A DNA stretch of 61,680 nt from the NCBI RefSeq assembly GCF_011682065.1, contig NZ_VUYU01000037.1, positions 1 to 61,680 on the forward strand. The letters run 5' to 3'. The DNA is from Massilia rubra. Its GTDB lineage: Bacteria; Pseudomonadota; Gammaproteobacteria; Burkholderiales; Burkholderiaceae_D. Below the pieces are notes generated by a model. It had not been told where the DNA came from, did no database searches, and was given only the letters and a program-made list of their open reading frames with translations. Made by a program: the position numbers and the translations under genes. This document shows positions 1-8,811 of this stretch, piece after piece; the stretch's first letter is position 1, and every line of letters begins with the position of its first letter.

Positions 1-535
1 GCTTGCCCTCCCCGCCCCGTTCGAGGCGCTCGATCTCCTTGCGCGCGAAGCCGATGCTGTCGGCACTGCGCACGGGCATGGCCTCGCCCAGCACCTCGCT
101 CAGCGCCATCGGGACCTGCACGGTCGACTCGACCGGCGGCGCCAGCGGCTGGCGCAGCGCGATCGCGTCCAGCGCCAGCCACGGCGCGGGATCGACGCGC
201 GCTTGCGGCAACGCCGCTTGCGCCACCCCGCCCCGCACCAGCCAGTAAGCGCCGGCCGGAAGCGCTTTCAATTCGGCCGCCGTTAGCGGCGCGCTGCTGA
301 GCACTTCACCGACCCGGCACAGCGCCAGCGCGTCGAGCGCTTCCACATGCCGCCAGCGCGGCGCCGGCCAGGCCAGCAGATAGCCGCCCCCAGCCAGGAA
401 CAGCTGCGATCCAGCCTGCCAGTGTCCCAGCACGCGCCGGCGCGCCTCGGCCTCGCCCAGCAGTGGCAAGTCGAACCACAGCGCGCGTACTTCAAGGTAG
501 CCGCTCCACAGCGGTTGGCGAATCTCAATCGACAT
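1..535 (-). CDS. N-terminal part of a bpX6-like protein of the MoxR/vWA/beta-propeller system (3' end outside window)
   Basis: The frame is open from an ATG at 535 to the left edge (about 178 residues seen, no stop). The start is chosen because a GGAG Shine-Dalgarno lies a few bases upstream; an in-frame ATG at 547 would add four residues. The translated part begins MSIEIRQPLWSGYLEV and carries a WFDLPLLGEAEARRRVL stretch and an AWPAPRWRHVEAL stretch. This looks to me like the N-terminal region of the bpX6-type protein of MoxR/vWA/beta-propeller ternary systems, from memory only. It is the last visible gene of the leftward operon, 69 bases after the preceding stop. The rest of the protein cannot be seen, so domain content beyond residue 178 is unknown. 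Confidence 0.6.
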   Translation of the reverse strand, partial: MSIEIRQPLWSGYLEVRALWFDLPLLGEAEARRRVLGHWQAGSQLFLAGGGYLLAWPAPRWRHVEALDALALCRVGEVLSSAPLTAAELKALPAGAYWLVRGGVAQAALPQARVDPAPWLALDAIALRQPLAPPVESTVQVPMALSEVLGEAMPVRSADSIGFARKEIERLERGGEGK

Positions 536-604
536 CGGGAACTCCATTGGGAATGATGTGCGGCAGCCGGGCGTTCGGGCGTGCGAGTGAAGAATAATCG
601 GGCG

Positions 605-2383
605 TCATGCGGTTTCTTCCATGACAGGCAGGTAGTGCATCACCGTCCGTTCGTTGTCCAGCCGGCGCGCGAACAGTTCGTGGCTGCCGGTCAGCAGCCA
701 GCTCATGAACTGGCCGGTCGGCTCCAGCGTCAGGTGGGCAATCGGAAAATGGGCATGCACAATCGTGCGCCGCTGCGTCGCGCCGCGCAGCTCCACCGTG
801 CAGCGGTCGGGATTGATCACCAGCAGCGCCAGTTCGGCGCTGTCGGGCGCCATGCGGGCCACCCCGGTCACCGTGGCGCCGTCGCCGATCACCAGCGTGC
901 GCGAGACGCGGCCCTGCACCAGCAGCCAATCGGTCTGGCTGGTCTGCAGGGCCAGCAGATGCCCGGAGGCGAGGCTATGCACTTCGCCGAACAGCACGCG
1001 CAAGACGGGCCACTCGAACACCAGGTCCTCGACTGGATCCGGTGCGGCGGACTCGTACCGATACAGCCGGGTCACGCCATCGGCCACGCTGGCGTAGAGC
1101 AGCCGGTTCTGGTTCTGGGCCGCGCCGACGACGCCTGCCGCCAGCAGCGCGAAGCCGATCCCGCCAGCGCCGTCGTGGCGCGCGCGCCAGCTGACCAGGC
1201 GCGCGGCGCTATCGATCATCAAGACCTGGTCGAAGTCATTCTTGCGCAGGAAGAAAGTCGGCAGCCAGCCCCCCGACCCGCGCGCCGCCGCGAACTGCCC
1301 TGGTGGCGGGCGCACGCATTCGCAGCGTTCGAACACCCCGCCGAAATGCCGGAACATCAGCTTCCCGCCGCACACGGCCACGTCCGCCACCTTGTCGAAC
1401 CGCGGCCAGATGCCCAGCACGCTGCCGCGCTTTGGCACACGTTGACGCCGCGGCGCCGGGAGCCTGCCGGAGTGCCCCTCCATAAAAGCAAAAATCAGGG
1501 TGCCGCCGTCGGGCCGGCCTGTGACCCAACGCTCCCCGTAGTCTCCAAAGCGCGGCGCATGCTTGAGCGAGGGCGTATTGCGCCCGCCCATGCGGTTGCG
1601 AACCGGCTTGGCCGGCTCGCCGCCCGGATAGCGCAACAGGCGCACCGCGCTGGCCGGCGCCGGCAGCTCCAGCATCAGTTCGCGCGTCCTGCCCTGCTGC
1701 GTGATGCTCACTTGCAGGCCGTCCCCGAGCAGCGGCTGGACGATGGCGGCGCGCGCGCTTTCGCGCCGCATCGCCACGGCGTCGGGCGCGCCCACCTGCC
1801 ATACCTCGGCGTGCGGCTCGAGTCCGGCCAGTTCGCCATTCCAGCCATCGCGCGCGGCGCCGCCGGCACGCAGCGCCGTGCGCGCGTTCATCAGGCGCAT
1901 CAGCGCCGGCTGGCCGCATCCGGCATCGAGCGCACCGGGCGTCTGCAAGATCCCCCAACGGAAGCTGGCGCCTTCCTCGTGCGCGCGGCGCGCCAGCAGG
2001 ATGAACAGCGCCAGGTGTACCAGGCGCGGCTCGCCCAGTTGCGCCGGGCCAGCGTCGAACAGCGCCACGCAGATGCGCGCACGGCGCTCCACGCGCGGCT
2101 CGGGCGCCGAAAACAGCAGCTCGCCGGCGGCGGCGCGGCGCAAGAATTCATCGGGCGCGGCGTCCAGCACCGCCCATTCGCTCAGGAGCAGGCGATGGTA
2201 GGGGCCGCGCCGGGCAATGCCGCCCACCCCGACCGGCGTGCTGTCCGGCGCCGGCGCCACGCCCGCCATGCGGCCCACCAGCGGTTGCAGGCGCAGCAGC
2301 ATGGCGCCCAGCGGCGCGGCCAGTTCCGCCGGCAGCAGCGCCAGCCAGGCGCGCCACGGCGCCAGTTGCGCGGGCAGCTTCAT
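605..2383 (-). CDS. Tandem propeller paralogue A: vWA-like N-terminal module plus beta-propeller (chimeric copy)
   Basis: 592 aa from the ATG at 2383, which overlaps the stop of the upstream paralogue as ATGA. Residues 1-95 (start MKLPAQLAPWRAWL) are almost identical to paralogue B. A conserved LFDAGPAQLGEPR segment followed by ALFILLARRA and WGILQ resembles a von Willebrand A fold lacking the DxSxS metal site (inference). The C-terminal ~340 residues show repeated hydrophobic strand pairs (VLMIDSAARLVSW, LLYASVADGV) typical of propeller blades, plus the array signature PPPGQF...WLPTFF. The propeller half resembles paralogue E (shared PKRG..LG segment) more than B, so the gene appears mosaic. 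Family knowledge: propeller proteins of MoxR ternary systems are thought to be client or effector subunits; the biochemical role is unknown. Confidence 0.75.
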   Translation of the reverse strand: MKLPAQLAPWRAWLALLPAELAAPLGAMLLRLQPLVGRMAGVAPAPDSTPVGVGGIARRGPYHRLLLSEWAVLDAAPDEFLRRAAAGELLFSAPEPRVERRARICVALFDAGPAQLGEPRLVHLALFILLARRAHEEGASFRWGILQTPGALDAGCGQPALMRLMNARTALRAGGAARDGWNGELAGLEPHAEVWQVGAPDAVAMRRESARAAIVQPLLGDGLQVSITQQGRTRELMLELPAPASAVRLLRYPGGEPAKPVRNRMGGRNTPSLKHAPRFGDYGERWVTGRPDGGTLIFAFMEGHSGRLPAPRRQRVPKRGSVLGIWPRFDKVADVAVCGGKLMFRHFGGVFERCECVRPPPGQFAAARGSGGWLPTFFLRKNDFDQVLMIDSAARLVSWRARHDGAGGIGFALLAAGVVGAAQNQNRLLYASVADGVTRLYRYESAAPDPVEDLVFEWPVLRVLFGEVHSLASGHLLALQTSQTDWLLVQGRVSRTLVIGDGATVTGVARMAPDSAELALLVINPDRCTVELRGATQRRTIVHAHFPIAHLTLEPTGQFMSWLLTGSHELFARRLDNERTVMHYLPVMEETA

Positions 2384-4176
2384 GCGCTGTCCGCTTCGTG
2401 CGCCGGCCCCACCCGCAACAGCGGACCGCTGTCGTGCAAGTTCATGACGCATAATTCGTGCGTGCCGGTGAGCCAGCACAGCCGGTCGCTCGAGGGATCG
2501 AGCGTCGCCTGGGCGATCGGCGCCTCGCTGCGCACGATCACCCGCTTGTCGCTTTTTGAAAACAGCTCCAGCGTGAGCCGGTCGGCGGCGAGCACCACCA
2601 GGGCCGGACCGTAAGGCCGGCCACGCGTGACGCCGATCACCGTGGCGTCGTGCGGCACCAGGATCCGGGTACGCCGGTCGATATTCGGGTCGATCAGCCG
2701 CCATTCTCCAATAGTGAGCTGCACCGCGTACAGCCAGCCTTCCGGCGCGCTGCTCAAGCGCGCCTGCAGCGCCGCGAACGCGAATTCGCCGATTGTTTCC
2801 GGCTCGACGGTCCTGGCCTTCAAGGAATGGATCGTGGTGCGCTTGCCGTCGCTGCGGGCGTACAGCAGCGTGTTGGCGCTCTGGCTGGCGCCCACCACCT
2901 TGTCGGCCAGCGCATCGAAACGCACGTCCGGCGCATGCTTCTCGTTGCCGGCGCTCCAGCACACCAGTTGGCCGGCGAGATCGATCATGAACACGCGCGC
3001 GCCGATTCCCTTGGGAGAACGGTCGCTCAGGAAAAACGTCGGCAGCCAGCGGTTCTCGCCCGGCGGCGCGTTGAATTGCTCCGGCGGCGGCTGCGGCACG
3101 CTGCGCGGCGGGCCGAATGCCTGGCCCGGAAAACGCATGAGCGTCAGGTCGGTACCGTTGCCGACCACGCGCGCCAGCACTTTGCCGAACAAAACCACGC
3201 CCAGTTCGGTCGCATCCGGGGTCGGATGGGAGCGGCGCGGCTGGGCCGGGTCGGTGGATGCCGAGGTGGGCACGGCGTGCAGCACGCTGCCGCCGGCCTG
3301 CCTGGCCGCGACGATCCAGTCGCCGCTGACGGCGAAGCGCGGCGCAAACAGCAGCGAGGCGGTGTCGCCCGCGCTCACGTCGCTGCGCAGCGTGGGCGGC
3401 GGCGGCTTGAACGGATCACGCAGCAGGCCCGCGCCGACCTGCGGCGCGGGCAGCTCCAGCTGCAGGCGGCGCGTCTGCCGTGCCTGCGTGATGGCCACCT
3501 CCAGGCTGGCGTCGAACAGCGACTGTCCGATGGCGGCGTGGGCGCTGGCGCGCGCGGTGGCGACGGCGCCGGGGGCGCCCACTTGCCACACCTCGGCCTC
3601 GTCCCCCAGCCCGAGCCCGGCCAGGGCCGCATTCCAGCCGGCCAGGTGCTGCGCGCGGACGCGTTCGAGCGTGCGCGCGCCCATCAGGGAGCGCAGCGCA
3701 TCGCGCCCGCTGTTGGCGTGCAGCCGGTCCGGCCGCTGCAGGATGCCCCATTTGAAATCGGCCGCGCCATCCTGCGCACGGCGCGCCAGCAGGATGAACA
3801 GCGCCAGTTGCGCCAGGCGCGGTTCGCCCAGTTGCGCAGGACCCGCGTCGAACAGCGCCACGCAGGTGCGCGCACGGCGCCGCACGCGCGGCTCGGGCGC
3901 CGAAAACAGCAGTTCGCCAGCCGCCGCGCGGCGCAAGAATTCATCGGGCGCGGCGTCCAGCACCGCCCATTCGCTCAGGAGCAGCCGATGGTAGGGGCCG
4001 CGCCGGGCAATGCCGCCCACCCCGACCGGCGTGCTGTCCGGCGCCGGCGCCACGCCCGCCATGCGGCCCACCAGCGGTTGCAGGCGCAGCAGCATGGCGC
4101 CCAGCGGCGCGGCCCGTTCCGCCGGCAGCAGCGCCAGCCAGGCGCGCCACGGCGCCAGTTGCGCGGGCAGCTTCAT
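2380..4176 (-). CDS. Tandem propeller paralogue B: vWA-like N-terminal module plus beta-propeller
   Basis: 598 aa. ATG at 4176 overlaps the upstream stop (ATGA), and the gene's own stop overlaps the start of paralogue A, so translation is probably coupled across the array. The N-terminal half carries the shared LLSEWAVLDAAPDEF, LFDAGPAQLGEPR and EVWQVGAPGAV motifs. The C-terminal half is a predicted propeller with GGSVLHAV, VFMIDLAGQLVCW and LLYARSDGKRTTIHSL blades and the PPPEQF...WLPTFFL signature. Its propeller is closest to paralogue C, while its first ~130 residues are closest to A, both visible directly at DNA level. No signal peptide or membrane segment is visible, so it is probably cytoplasmic. 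Function inferred only from the linked MoxR ATPase. Confidence 0.77.
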   Translation of the reverse strand: MKLPAQLAPWRAWLALLPAERAAPLGAMLLRLQPLVGRMAGVAPAPDSTPVGVGGIARRGPYHRLLLSEWAVLDAAPDEFLRRAAAGELLFSAPEPRVRRRARTCVALFDAGPAQLGEPRLAQLALFILLARRAQDGAADFKWGILQRPDRLHANSGRDALRSLMGARTLERVRAQHLAGWNAALAGLGLGDEAEVWQVGAPGAVATARASAHAAIGQSLFDASLEVAITQARQTRRLQLELPAPQVGAGLLRDPFKPPPPTLRSDVSAGDTASLLFAPRFAVSGDWIVAARQAGGSVLHAVPTSASTDPAQPRRSHPTPDATELGVVLFGKVLARVVGNGTDLTLMRFPGQAFGPPRSVPQPPPEQFNAPPGENRWLPTFFLSDRSPKGIGARVFMIDLAGQLVCWSAGNEKHAPDVRFDALADKVVGASQSANTLLYARSDGKRTTIHSLKARTVEPETIGEFAFAALQARLSSAPEGWLYAVQLTIGEWRLIDPNIDRRTRILVPHDATVIGVTRGRPYGPALVVLAADRLTLELFSKSDKRVIVRSEAPIAQATLDPSSDRLCWLTGTHELCVMNLHDSGPLLRVGPAHEADSA

Positions 4177-5978
4177 GCGCCGTCCGCTTGGTGCGCCGGC
4201 CCCACCCGCAACAGCGGCGGGCCGCTGTGGTACACGTTCTTGACGCATAGTTCGTGCGCGCCGGTCAGCCAGCACAGCTGGCCGCTCGACGGATCGAGCG
4301 TCGCCTGGGCAATCGGCGCCGCGCTACGGACGATCACCCGCTTGTCACCTTTTGAAAACAGCTCCAGCGTGAGCCGGTCCGCCGCCAGCACCAGCAAGGC
4401 CGGCCCGTGTCCGGTCTGATGCACGGCACGCGTAACGCCAATCACCTTGGCGCCGTGCGGCACCAGGATCCGGGTGTGCCGGGTGGCTTGGCGGTCGATC
4501 AGCCGCCATTCCCCCACACTGAGCTGCATGGCATACAGCCAGCCGTCCTGCGTGCCGCCGAAACGCACCTGCAGCACGGCAAACTCATACTCGCCGATTG
4601 TCTCCGCCTGCACGGCCTTCGCCGCCAGCGAATGAATCGTAGTGTGCTTGCCGTCGCTGCGGGCGTACAGCAGCATGTTGTCGGTCTGGATGGCGCCCAC
4701 CACCTTGTCGGCCAGCGGGTCGAAACGCACCTCATGCATGGAATGCGCGATGCCGGTGCTCCAGCACACCAGTCGATTATCGACATCGATCATGAATACG
4801 CGCGCACCGACGCCGGTGGGAGAATGGTCGATCAGGAAAAACGTCGGCAGCCAGCGATCGAGCCCCGGGGGCACCCGGAAGTGCGCCAGCGGCGGGTGCG
4901 GCACGCTGCGCGGCGGGCCCAATACCATGCATGGAAAACGCATGAACGTCAGGTGTGTGCCGTTGCTGACCACGCGCGCCAGCATCTTGCCGAACAGGAC
5001 CACGCCCAGTTCGGTCGCATCCGGCGTCGGGTGATAGCGGCGCGGCTTGCCGGTCTTGGCGTACACCGAGTTGGGCACGGCGTGCAGCACGCTGCCGCCG
5101 GCCTGCCTGGCCGCGACGATCCAGTCGCCGCTGACGGCGAAGCGCGGCGCATACAGCAGCGAGACGGTGTCGTCCGCGCCGGTCTCGGTGCGCGGCCTGG
5201 GCGGCGCCGGCGGCTTGAACGGATCGCGCAGCAGGCCCGCGCCGACCTGCGGCGCGGGCAGTTCCAGCTGCAGGCGGCGCGTCTGCCGTCCCTGCGTAAT
5301 GGTCACTTCCAGGCTAGAGTCGAACAGCGACTGTCCAATGGCGGCGTGAGCGCTGGCGAGCCCGGTGGCGACGGCGCCGGGCGCGCCCACTTGCCACACC
5401 TCGGCCTCGTCCTCGAGCCCGGCCAGGATCCAATTCCATTCGTCCAGGTGCTGAGCGCCCACGCGCTCGAGCGTGCGCGCGGCCAGCAGGGAGCGCAGCG
5501 CGTCGCGCCCGCTGTTGTCGTGCAGCCGGTCCGGCTCCTGCAGGATGCCCCACTTAAAGTCGGCCGCGCCGTCCTGGGCACGGCGCGCCAGCAGGATGAA
5601 CAGCGCCAGTTGCGCCAGGCGCGGTTCGCCCAGTTGCGCCGGGCCGGCGTCGAACAGCGCCACGCAGATGTGCGCACGGCGCTGCACTTGCGGTTCGGGC
5701 GCCGAAAACAGCAGTTCGTTGGCCGCCGCGCGGCGGATGAATTCATCCGGCGCGGCGTCCAGCACCGCCCATTCGCTCAGTAACAGATGCTGGTACTGGC
5801 CGCGCCGCGCAATGCTGCCGGCGCCGGCCGGAATCGTGTCCGGACAGGCGGCCACGCCCGCCATGCGGCCCACCAGCGGCTGCAGGCGCAGCAGCATGGC
5901 GCCGAGCGGCGCGGCCAGATGCGCAGGCAGCAGCGCTAGCCAGGCGCTCCACGGCGCCAGTTGCGCGGGCAGCTTCAT
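4173..5978 (-). CDS. Tandem propeller paralogue C: vWA-like N-terminal module plus beta-propeller
   Basis: 601 aa from ATG 5978 (ATGA overlap with paralogue D's stop). It starts MKLPAQLAPWSAWL and carries all array motifs: LLSEWAVLDAAPDEF, LFDAGPAQLGEPR, ALFILLARRA, EVWQVGAPGAV, then propeller blades (GGSVLHAVPNSV, VFMIDVDNRLVCW, LLYARSDGKHTTIHSL, LCWLTGAHELCV) with RWLPTFFLIDHSPTG. Blade sequences are similar to B and D, suggesting these three propellers share a more recent ancestor than A and E. It is full length relative to A and B. Cytoplasmic location is inferred from the absence of a signal sequence. Specific role unknown; the operon position points to a subunit or client of the MoxR-driven complex. 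Confidence 0.77.
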   Translation of the reverse strand: MKLPAQLAPWSAWLALLPAHLAAPLGAMLLRLQPLVGRMAGVAACPDTIPAGAGSIARRGQYQHLLLSEWAVLDAAPDEFIRRAAANELLFSAPEPQVQRRAHICVALFDAGPAQLGEPRLAQLALFILLARRAQDGAADFKWGILQEPDRLHDNSGRDALRSLLAARTLERVGAQHLDEWNWILAGLEDEAEVWQVGAPGAVATGLASAHAAIGQSLFDSSLEVTITQGRQTRRLQLELPAPQVGAGLLRDPFKPPAPPRPRTETGADDTVSLLYAPRFAVSGDWIVAARQAGGSVLHAVPNSVYAKTGKPRRYHPTPDATELGVVLFGKMLARVVSNGTHLTFMRFPCMVLGPPRSVPHPPLAHFRVPPGLDRWLPTFFLIDHSPTGVGARVFMIDVDNRLVCWSTGIAHSMHEVRFDPLADKVVGAIQTDNMLLYARSDGKHTTIHSLAAKAVQAETIGEYEFAVLQVRFGGTQDGWLYAMQLSVGEWRLIDRQATRHTRILVPHGAKVIGVTRAVHQTGHGPALLVLAADRLTLELFSKGDKRVIVRSAAPIAQATLDPSSGQLCWLTGAHELCVKNVYHSGPPLLRVGPAHQADGA

Positions 5979-7144
5979 ACAGCTTCCCGGTCCGGCGCCG
6001 GTGCGACTGCCAACAACGTGCCGCCGCCAGAGAGGTCGATGACGCTCAATGCGTTGCGGTCGGTCAGCCAGCACAGGCGCCGGCCCGACCCATCGAGCAC
6101 GGCCTGGGCAATCGGCGCGTCGCTGCGCACCAGCACGCGGGTCTGGTCTTTCCAATGCAGTTCCAGCGTGCGCCGCTGCGCACCGAGCACCAGCAAGGAC
6201 GCCGCCTGCCTCCTGCCCATCAGCAGGCCGCCATGCAAGACAGCGATCACCCTGGCGCCTTCGGCAATCCGGATCCGGATGGGCAGCCTGGCATTGTGGT
6301 CAACCATCTGCCACGTCGTGTCGTCAATGCGCATGGCGTACAGCCAGGGCAAGTGCGCATGGCCGAACAGCACCTGCGCGGCATCGACGTCGAACGTGGC
6401 GATCATGGTTGGCTGTTGCGCCTTTGCCGCCAGGGTATGGATGGTGGTGCGCTGTCCATCGCTGCGGGCGTAGATCAGCAATTTCGGGGTTTGCGACGCG
6501 CCCACCACCTGGTCGGCCACCTCATCGAAACGCATGCCCGTTCCTTGCTTGTGCCCATAGGCGGTCCAGCACACCAGCTTGCGCTCCTGGTCGAGCATCA
6601 GCACCCGCGCGCCGGCGCCGGTGGGAGAGTGATCGATCAGGAAGAACGTCGGCAGCCAGCGGCCCTGGACCGACGGCGCGCGGAACTGCTGCGCCGGGGG
6701 CAGCGGCACGCTGCGCGGCTGGCCGCAGTCCATGCCGGGAAAACGTACGAAGGTCAGCTGCGCGCCATTGCTCACCACGCGCGCCAGTACCTTGCCGAAC
6801 AGGACCACGCCCAGTTCCGCCAGGTGCGGCGTGGCCCGGTAGCGGCGCTGCTTGCCGGGCTGGCCGAGCACGGAGTTCGCCACCGCGTGCAGCACGCTGC
6901 CGCCATCCGGCCTGGGCGCGACCAGCCAGTCGCCGCACAGGGCGAAGCGCGGCGCATCGGTCAGCAAGACGGTATCGCCGACGCTGGGGACCGGGCCGTG
7001 CCGGCGCGTCCGAACCGGCATGCGCGCAGCGCGCGGCAGTCCCGGGTCCAGCTGCGGCGCCGCCGGTTCGGCCGGCGCCAACACCGGCGCGGCGCCCGGT
7101 GGCGCCAGTTGCCGCGACAGCTTCGTGCGCAGCCAGCGCATCAT
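5975..7144 (-). CDS. Tandem propeller paralogue D: propeller-only copy, N-terminal module lost
   Basis: 389 aa. It starts at ATG 7144 (or the next codon, ATG 7141), overlapping the stop of paralogue E. Compared with A, B and C it lacks about 200 N-terminal residues, including the vWA-like module, but keeps the whole propeller (GGSVLHAVANSV, PPAQQF...RWLPTFFLIDHSPTG, VLMLDQERKLVCW, LIYARSDGQRTTIHTL, LCWLTDRNALSV). Residues 7-14 (TKLSRQLAP) align with the MKLPAQLAP start of the paralogues: the ancestral ATG reads ACG at 7124-7126, and an upstream MM start is used instead. The frame and both junction overlaps are intact, so it may still make a propeller-only protein rather than being dead. Confidence 0.72.
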   Translation of the reverse strand: MMRWLRTKLSRQLAPPGAAPVLAPAEPAAPQLDPGLPRAARMPVRTRRHGPVPSVGDTVLLTDAPRFALCGDWLVAPRPDGGSVLHAVANSVLGQPGKQRRYRATPHLAELGVVLFGKVLARVVSNGAQLTFVRFPGMDCGQPRSVPLPPAQQFRAPSVQGRWLPTFFLIDHSPTGAGARVLMLDQERKLVCWTAYGHKQGTGMRFDEVADQVVGASQTPKLLIYARSDGQRTTIHTLAAKAQQPTMIATFDVDAAQVLFGHAHLPWLYAMRIDDTTWQMVDHNARLPIRIRIAEGARVIAVLHGGLLMGRRQAASLLVLGAQRRTLELHWKDQTRVLVRSDAPIAQAVLDGSGRRLCWLTDRNALSVIDLSGGGTLLAVAPAPDREAV

Positions 7145-8811
7145 GGCTGCAGCTCATTGCCGAGCCATGCCGGATGGGCGCGCGTCAGCGGATGCGGCAG
7201 TGCGGCCGGGTCGGGAATCACGTGCAGCAGCAAGCCATCGTCATGCAGAGGGCGTACGCACAGCTCGTGGGTGTCGGCCAGCATCGAGCACAGCAACTGC
7301 GCGCGCAGGTCGGTCACCAGATGAATCATCGGCAGCTCGGTGGCCAGCACCAGTTGGCGCCGCGTGGCTGTGCACACGTGCGCATTCTTGCGGTCGGCGC
7401 TCAATACCAGCAGCGCCGGCTGCTTCGCATCGTTGGCCGATGCCCGCACCAGCGCGATGACGGTGGCGCCGTCATCGACATCGACCGTCTGCATGCTGGC
7501 GCCGGCCGAGAGGAGCCACTGCGTCTCGCTGATCTGCAAGGCCAGCCGGGTAAGGCTGATCATGCCGATGAATTCGCCGAACAGCACGCGCCTGGCGGCA
7601 AAGGGAAAACACAGATCGGCCGTTTGTCCGCGTTGGGTAATGGCGTGGATGGTCGTCCTGCCGTCCGCAATGCTGGCGTAGCCGAGCGTCTGGAAGCCCT
7701 GGGCCACGCTGGCGACATCACTCGCGACCACGCGAAACCGGACCTCGGGTTTGCCGTGCTCGGCAGACCATTCAAGCAAGCGGCCGGCGCCATCGAGCAT
7801 GAAGATGGTCTGCATCCGTCCATGAAACAAGGAGAACGTCGGCAGCCGTGCGCCACCACGTTGGGGAACCTGGAACTGCTCCGGGGGAGGAAGCGGGCAG
7901 GTACGGTTACGCGTGAACTCGCTGGCAAAGCCGTTGAAGATCATGGTCTCGCCACTGACCGCAACCTGGCCCAGGCCAGCGCCGCCACCGAACAGCAGCT
8001 GACCGAGCAGCCTGCCGCGTTTCGGCATGCGCCGCCGCACTGGCATGCCGGCATGCGGCGTGTGCGCGTGGTGCAAGGGAAACTCCAGCGTGCCGCCATC
8101 GAAGCGCGAGGTGAGCACTGCCGTATCCGTCAGCCCGAAAGATGGTGCGTGCGCGGGCGTGGGCGTGTCGCGCAGGCCGGTGCGCAAGCGGCCATTCTCG
8201 GCCAGCGCCGCGACCGGATAGCGCACCAGGCGGTCCACGATGCCGGCCTCCGGCAGCGCCAGGCGCAGCTGGTGTACGTCGCCCTCCCGGGCCAGCATCA
8301 CCTGCAGCGATGCGCCGTCGGGCGCCACGGTCACCGTCACCCGCACCGTCATGCGCGCCAGCGCGGCGCTGTCGGCGCCGCCGACCTGCCATAGTTCATC
8401 GGGCGCATCGCGCGAGGCCTGATCCTTGCTCCACCCATCGATGTCGGCCTGGCTGGGCGGCATGGGCGCGCGCATCGTCAGCAGCGCGCCCAGGGCATGC
8501 TCGTCGGCGCAGAAACGCGACCGGCCCGGCGCTTGCAGAACGCCCCAGCACAGATGCATCCTGGCCGCGCGCGCGCGCCGCGCCAGCAGGATGAACAGCG
8601 CCATGTGCGGCACGCGCGTGGTATCCGGCTGGCCCGGACCGGCGTCGAACATGGCCACGCACCGCATGCGCGGATACGTATCCGGCGCCAGCGGCGCCAG
8701 GTGGCCCAGCAGCGGTTGCAGGCGCGCCATCATCGCGCGCAGCGGATCGGCGAGCTCCGGCGGCAGGCTGTCCAGCCAGGGATCCCAGCGGTCCGGGAGC
8801 AAGGTCGTCAT
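7141..8811 (-). CDS. Tandem propeller paralogue E: shorter vWA-like N-terminal module plus beta-propeller
   Basis: 556 aa from ATG 8811, which overlaps the stop of the small gene upstream (ATGA); a longer frame from 8835 is less likely. It starts MTTLLPDRWDPWLDSLPPEL, clearly related to the other copies but lacking a ~50-residue insert (residues ~45-95 of A). It keeps MFDAGPGQ, ALFILLARRA and ELWQVGGADSAAL. The propeller includes GGTLEFPL, MPKRGRLLG, PPPEQFQVPQ, RLPTFSLFHG, IFMLDGAGRLLEW and GYASIADGRTTIHAI. It is the first propeller gene after the ATPase and the most divergent copy, so it may be the ancestral member (inference). Its propeller is the best visible match for that of paralogue A. 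Confidence 0.75.
   Translation of the reverse strand: MTTLLPDRWDPWLDSLPPELADPLRAMMARLQPLLGHLAPLAPDTYPRMRCVAMFDAGPGQPDTTRVPHMALFILLARRARAARMHLCWGVLQAPGRSRFCADEHALGALLTMRAPMPPSQADIDGWSKDQASRDAPDELWQVGGADSAALARMTVRVTVTVAPDGASLQVMLAREGDVHQLRLALPEAGIVDRLVRYPVAALAENGRLRTGLRDTPTPAHAPSFGLTDTAVLTSRFDGGTLEFPLHHAHTPHAGMPVRRRMPKRGRLLGQLLFGGGAGLGQVAVSGETMIFNGFASEFTRNRTCPLPPPEQFQVPQRGGARLPTFSLFHGRMQTIFMLDGAGRLLEWSAEHGKPEVRFRVVASDVASVAQGFQTLGYASIADGRTTIHAITQRGQTADLCFPFAARRVLFGEFIGMISLTRLALQISETQWLLSAGASMQTVDVDDGATVIALVRASANDAKQPALLVLSADRKNAHVCTATRRQLVLATELPMIHLVTDLRAQLLCSMLADTHELCVRPLHDDGLLLHVIPDPAALPHPLTRAHPAWLGNELQP

Noticed and set aside
581-2614. Plus-strand frame of 677 codons opposite paralogue A
   Set aside because: It mirrors codon choice of the real minus-strand genes, has no ribosome site and no domain, and contradicts the coupled operon.
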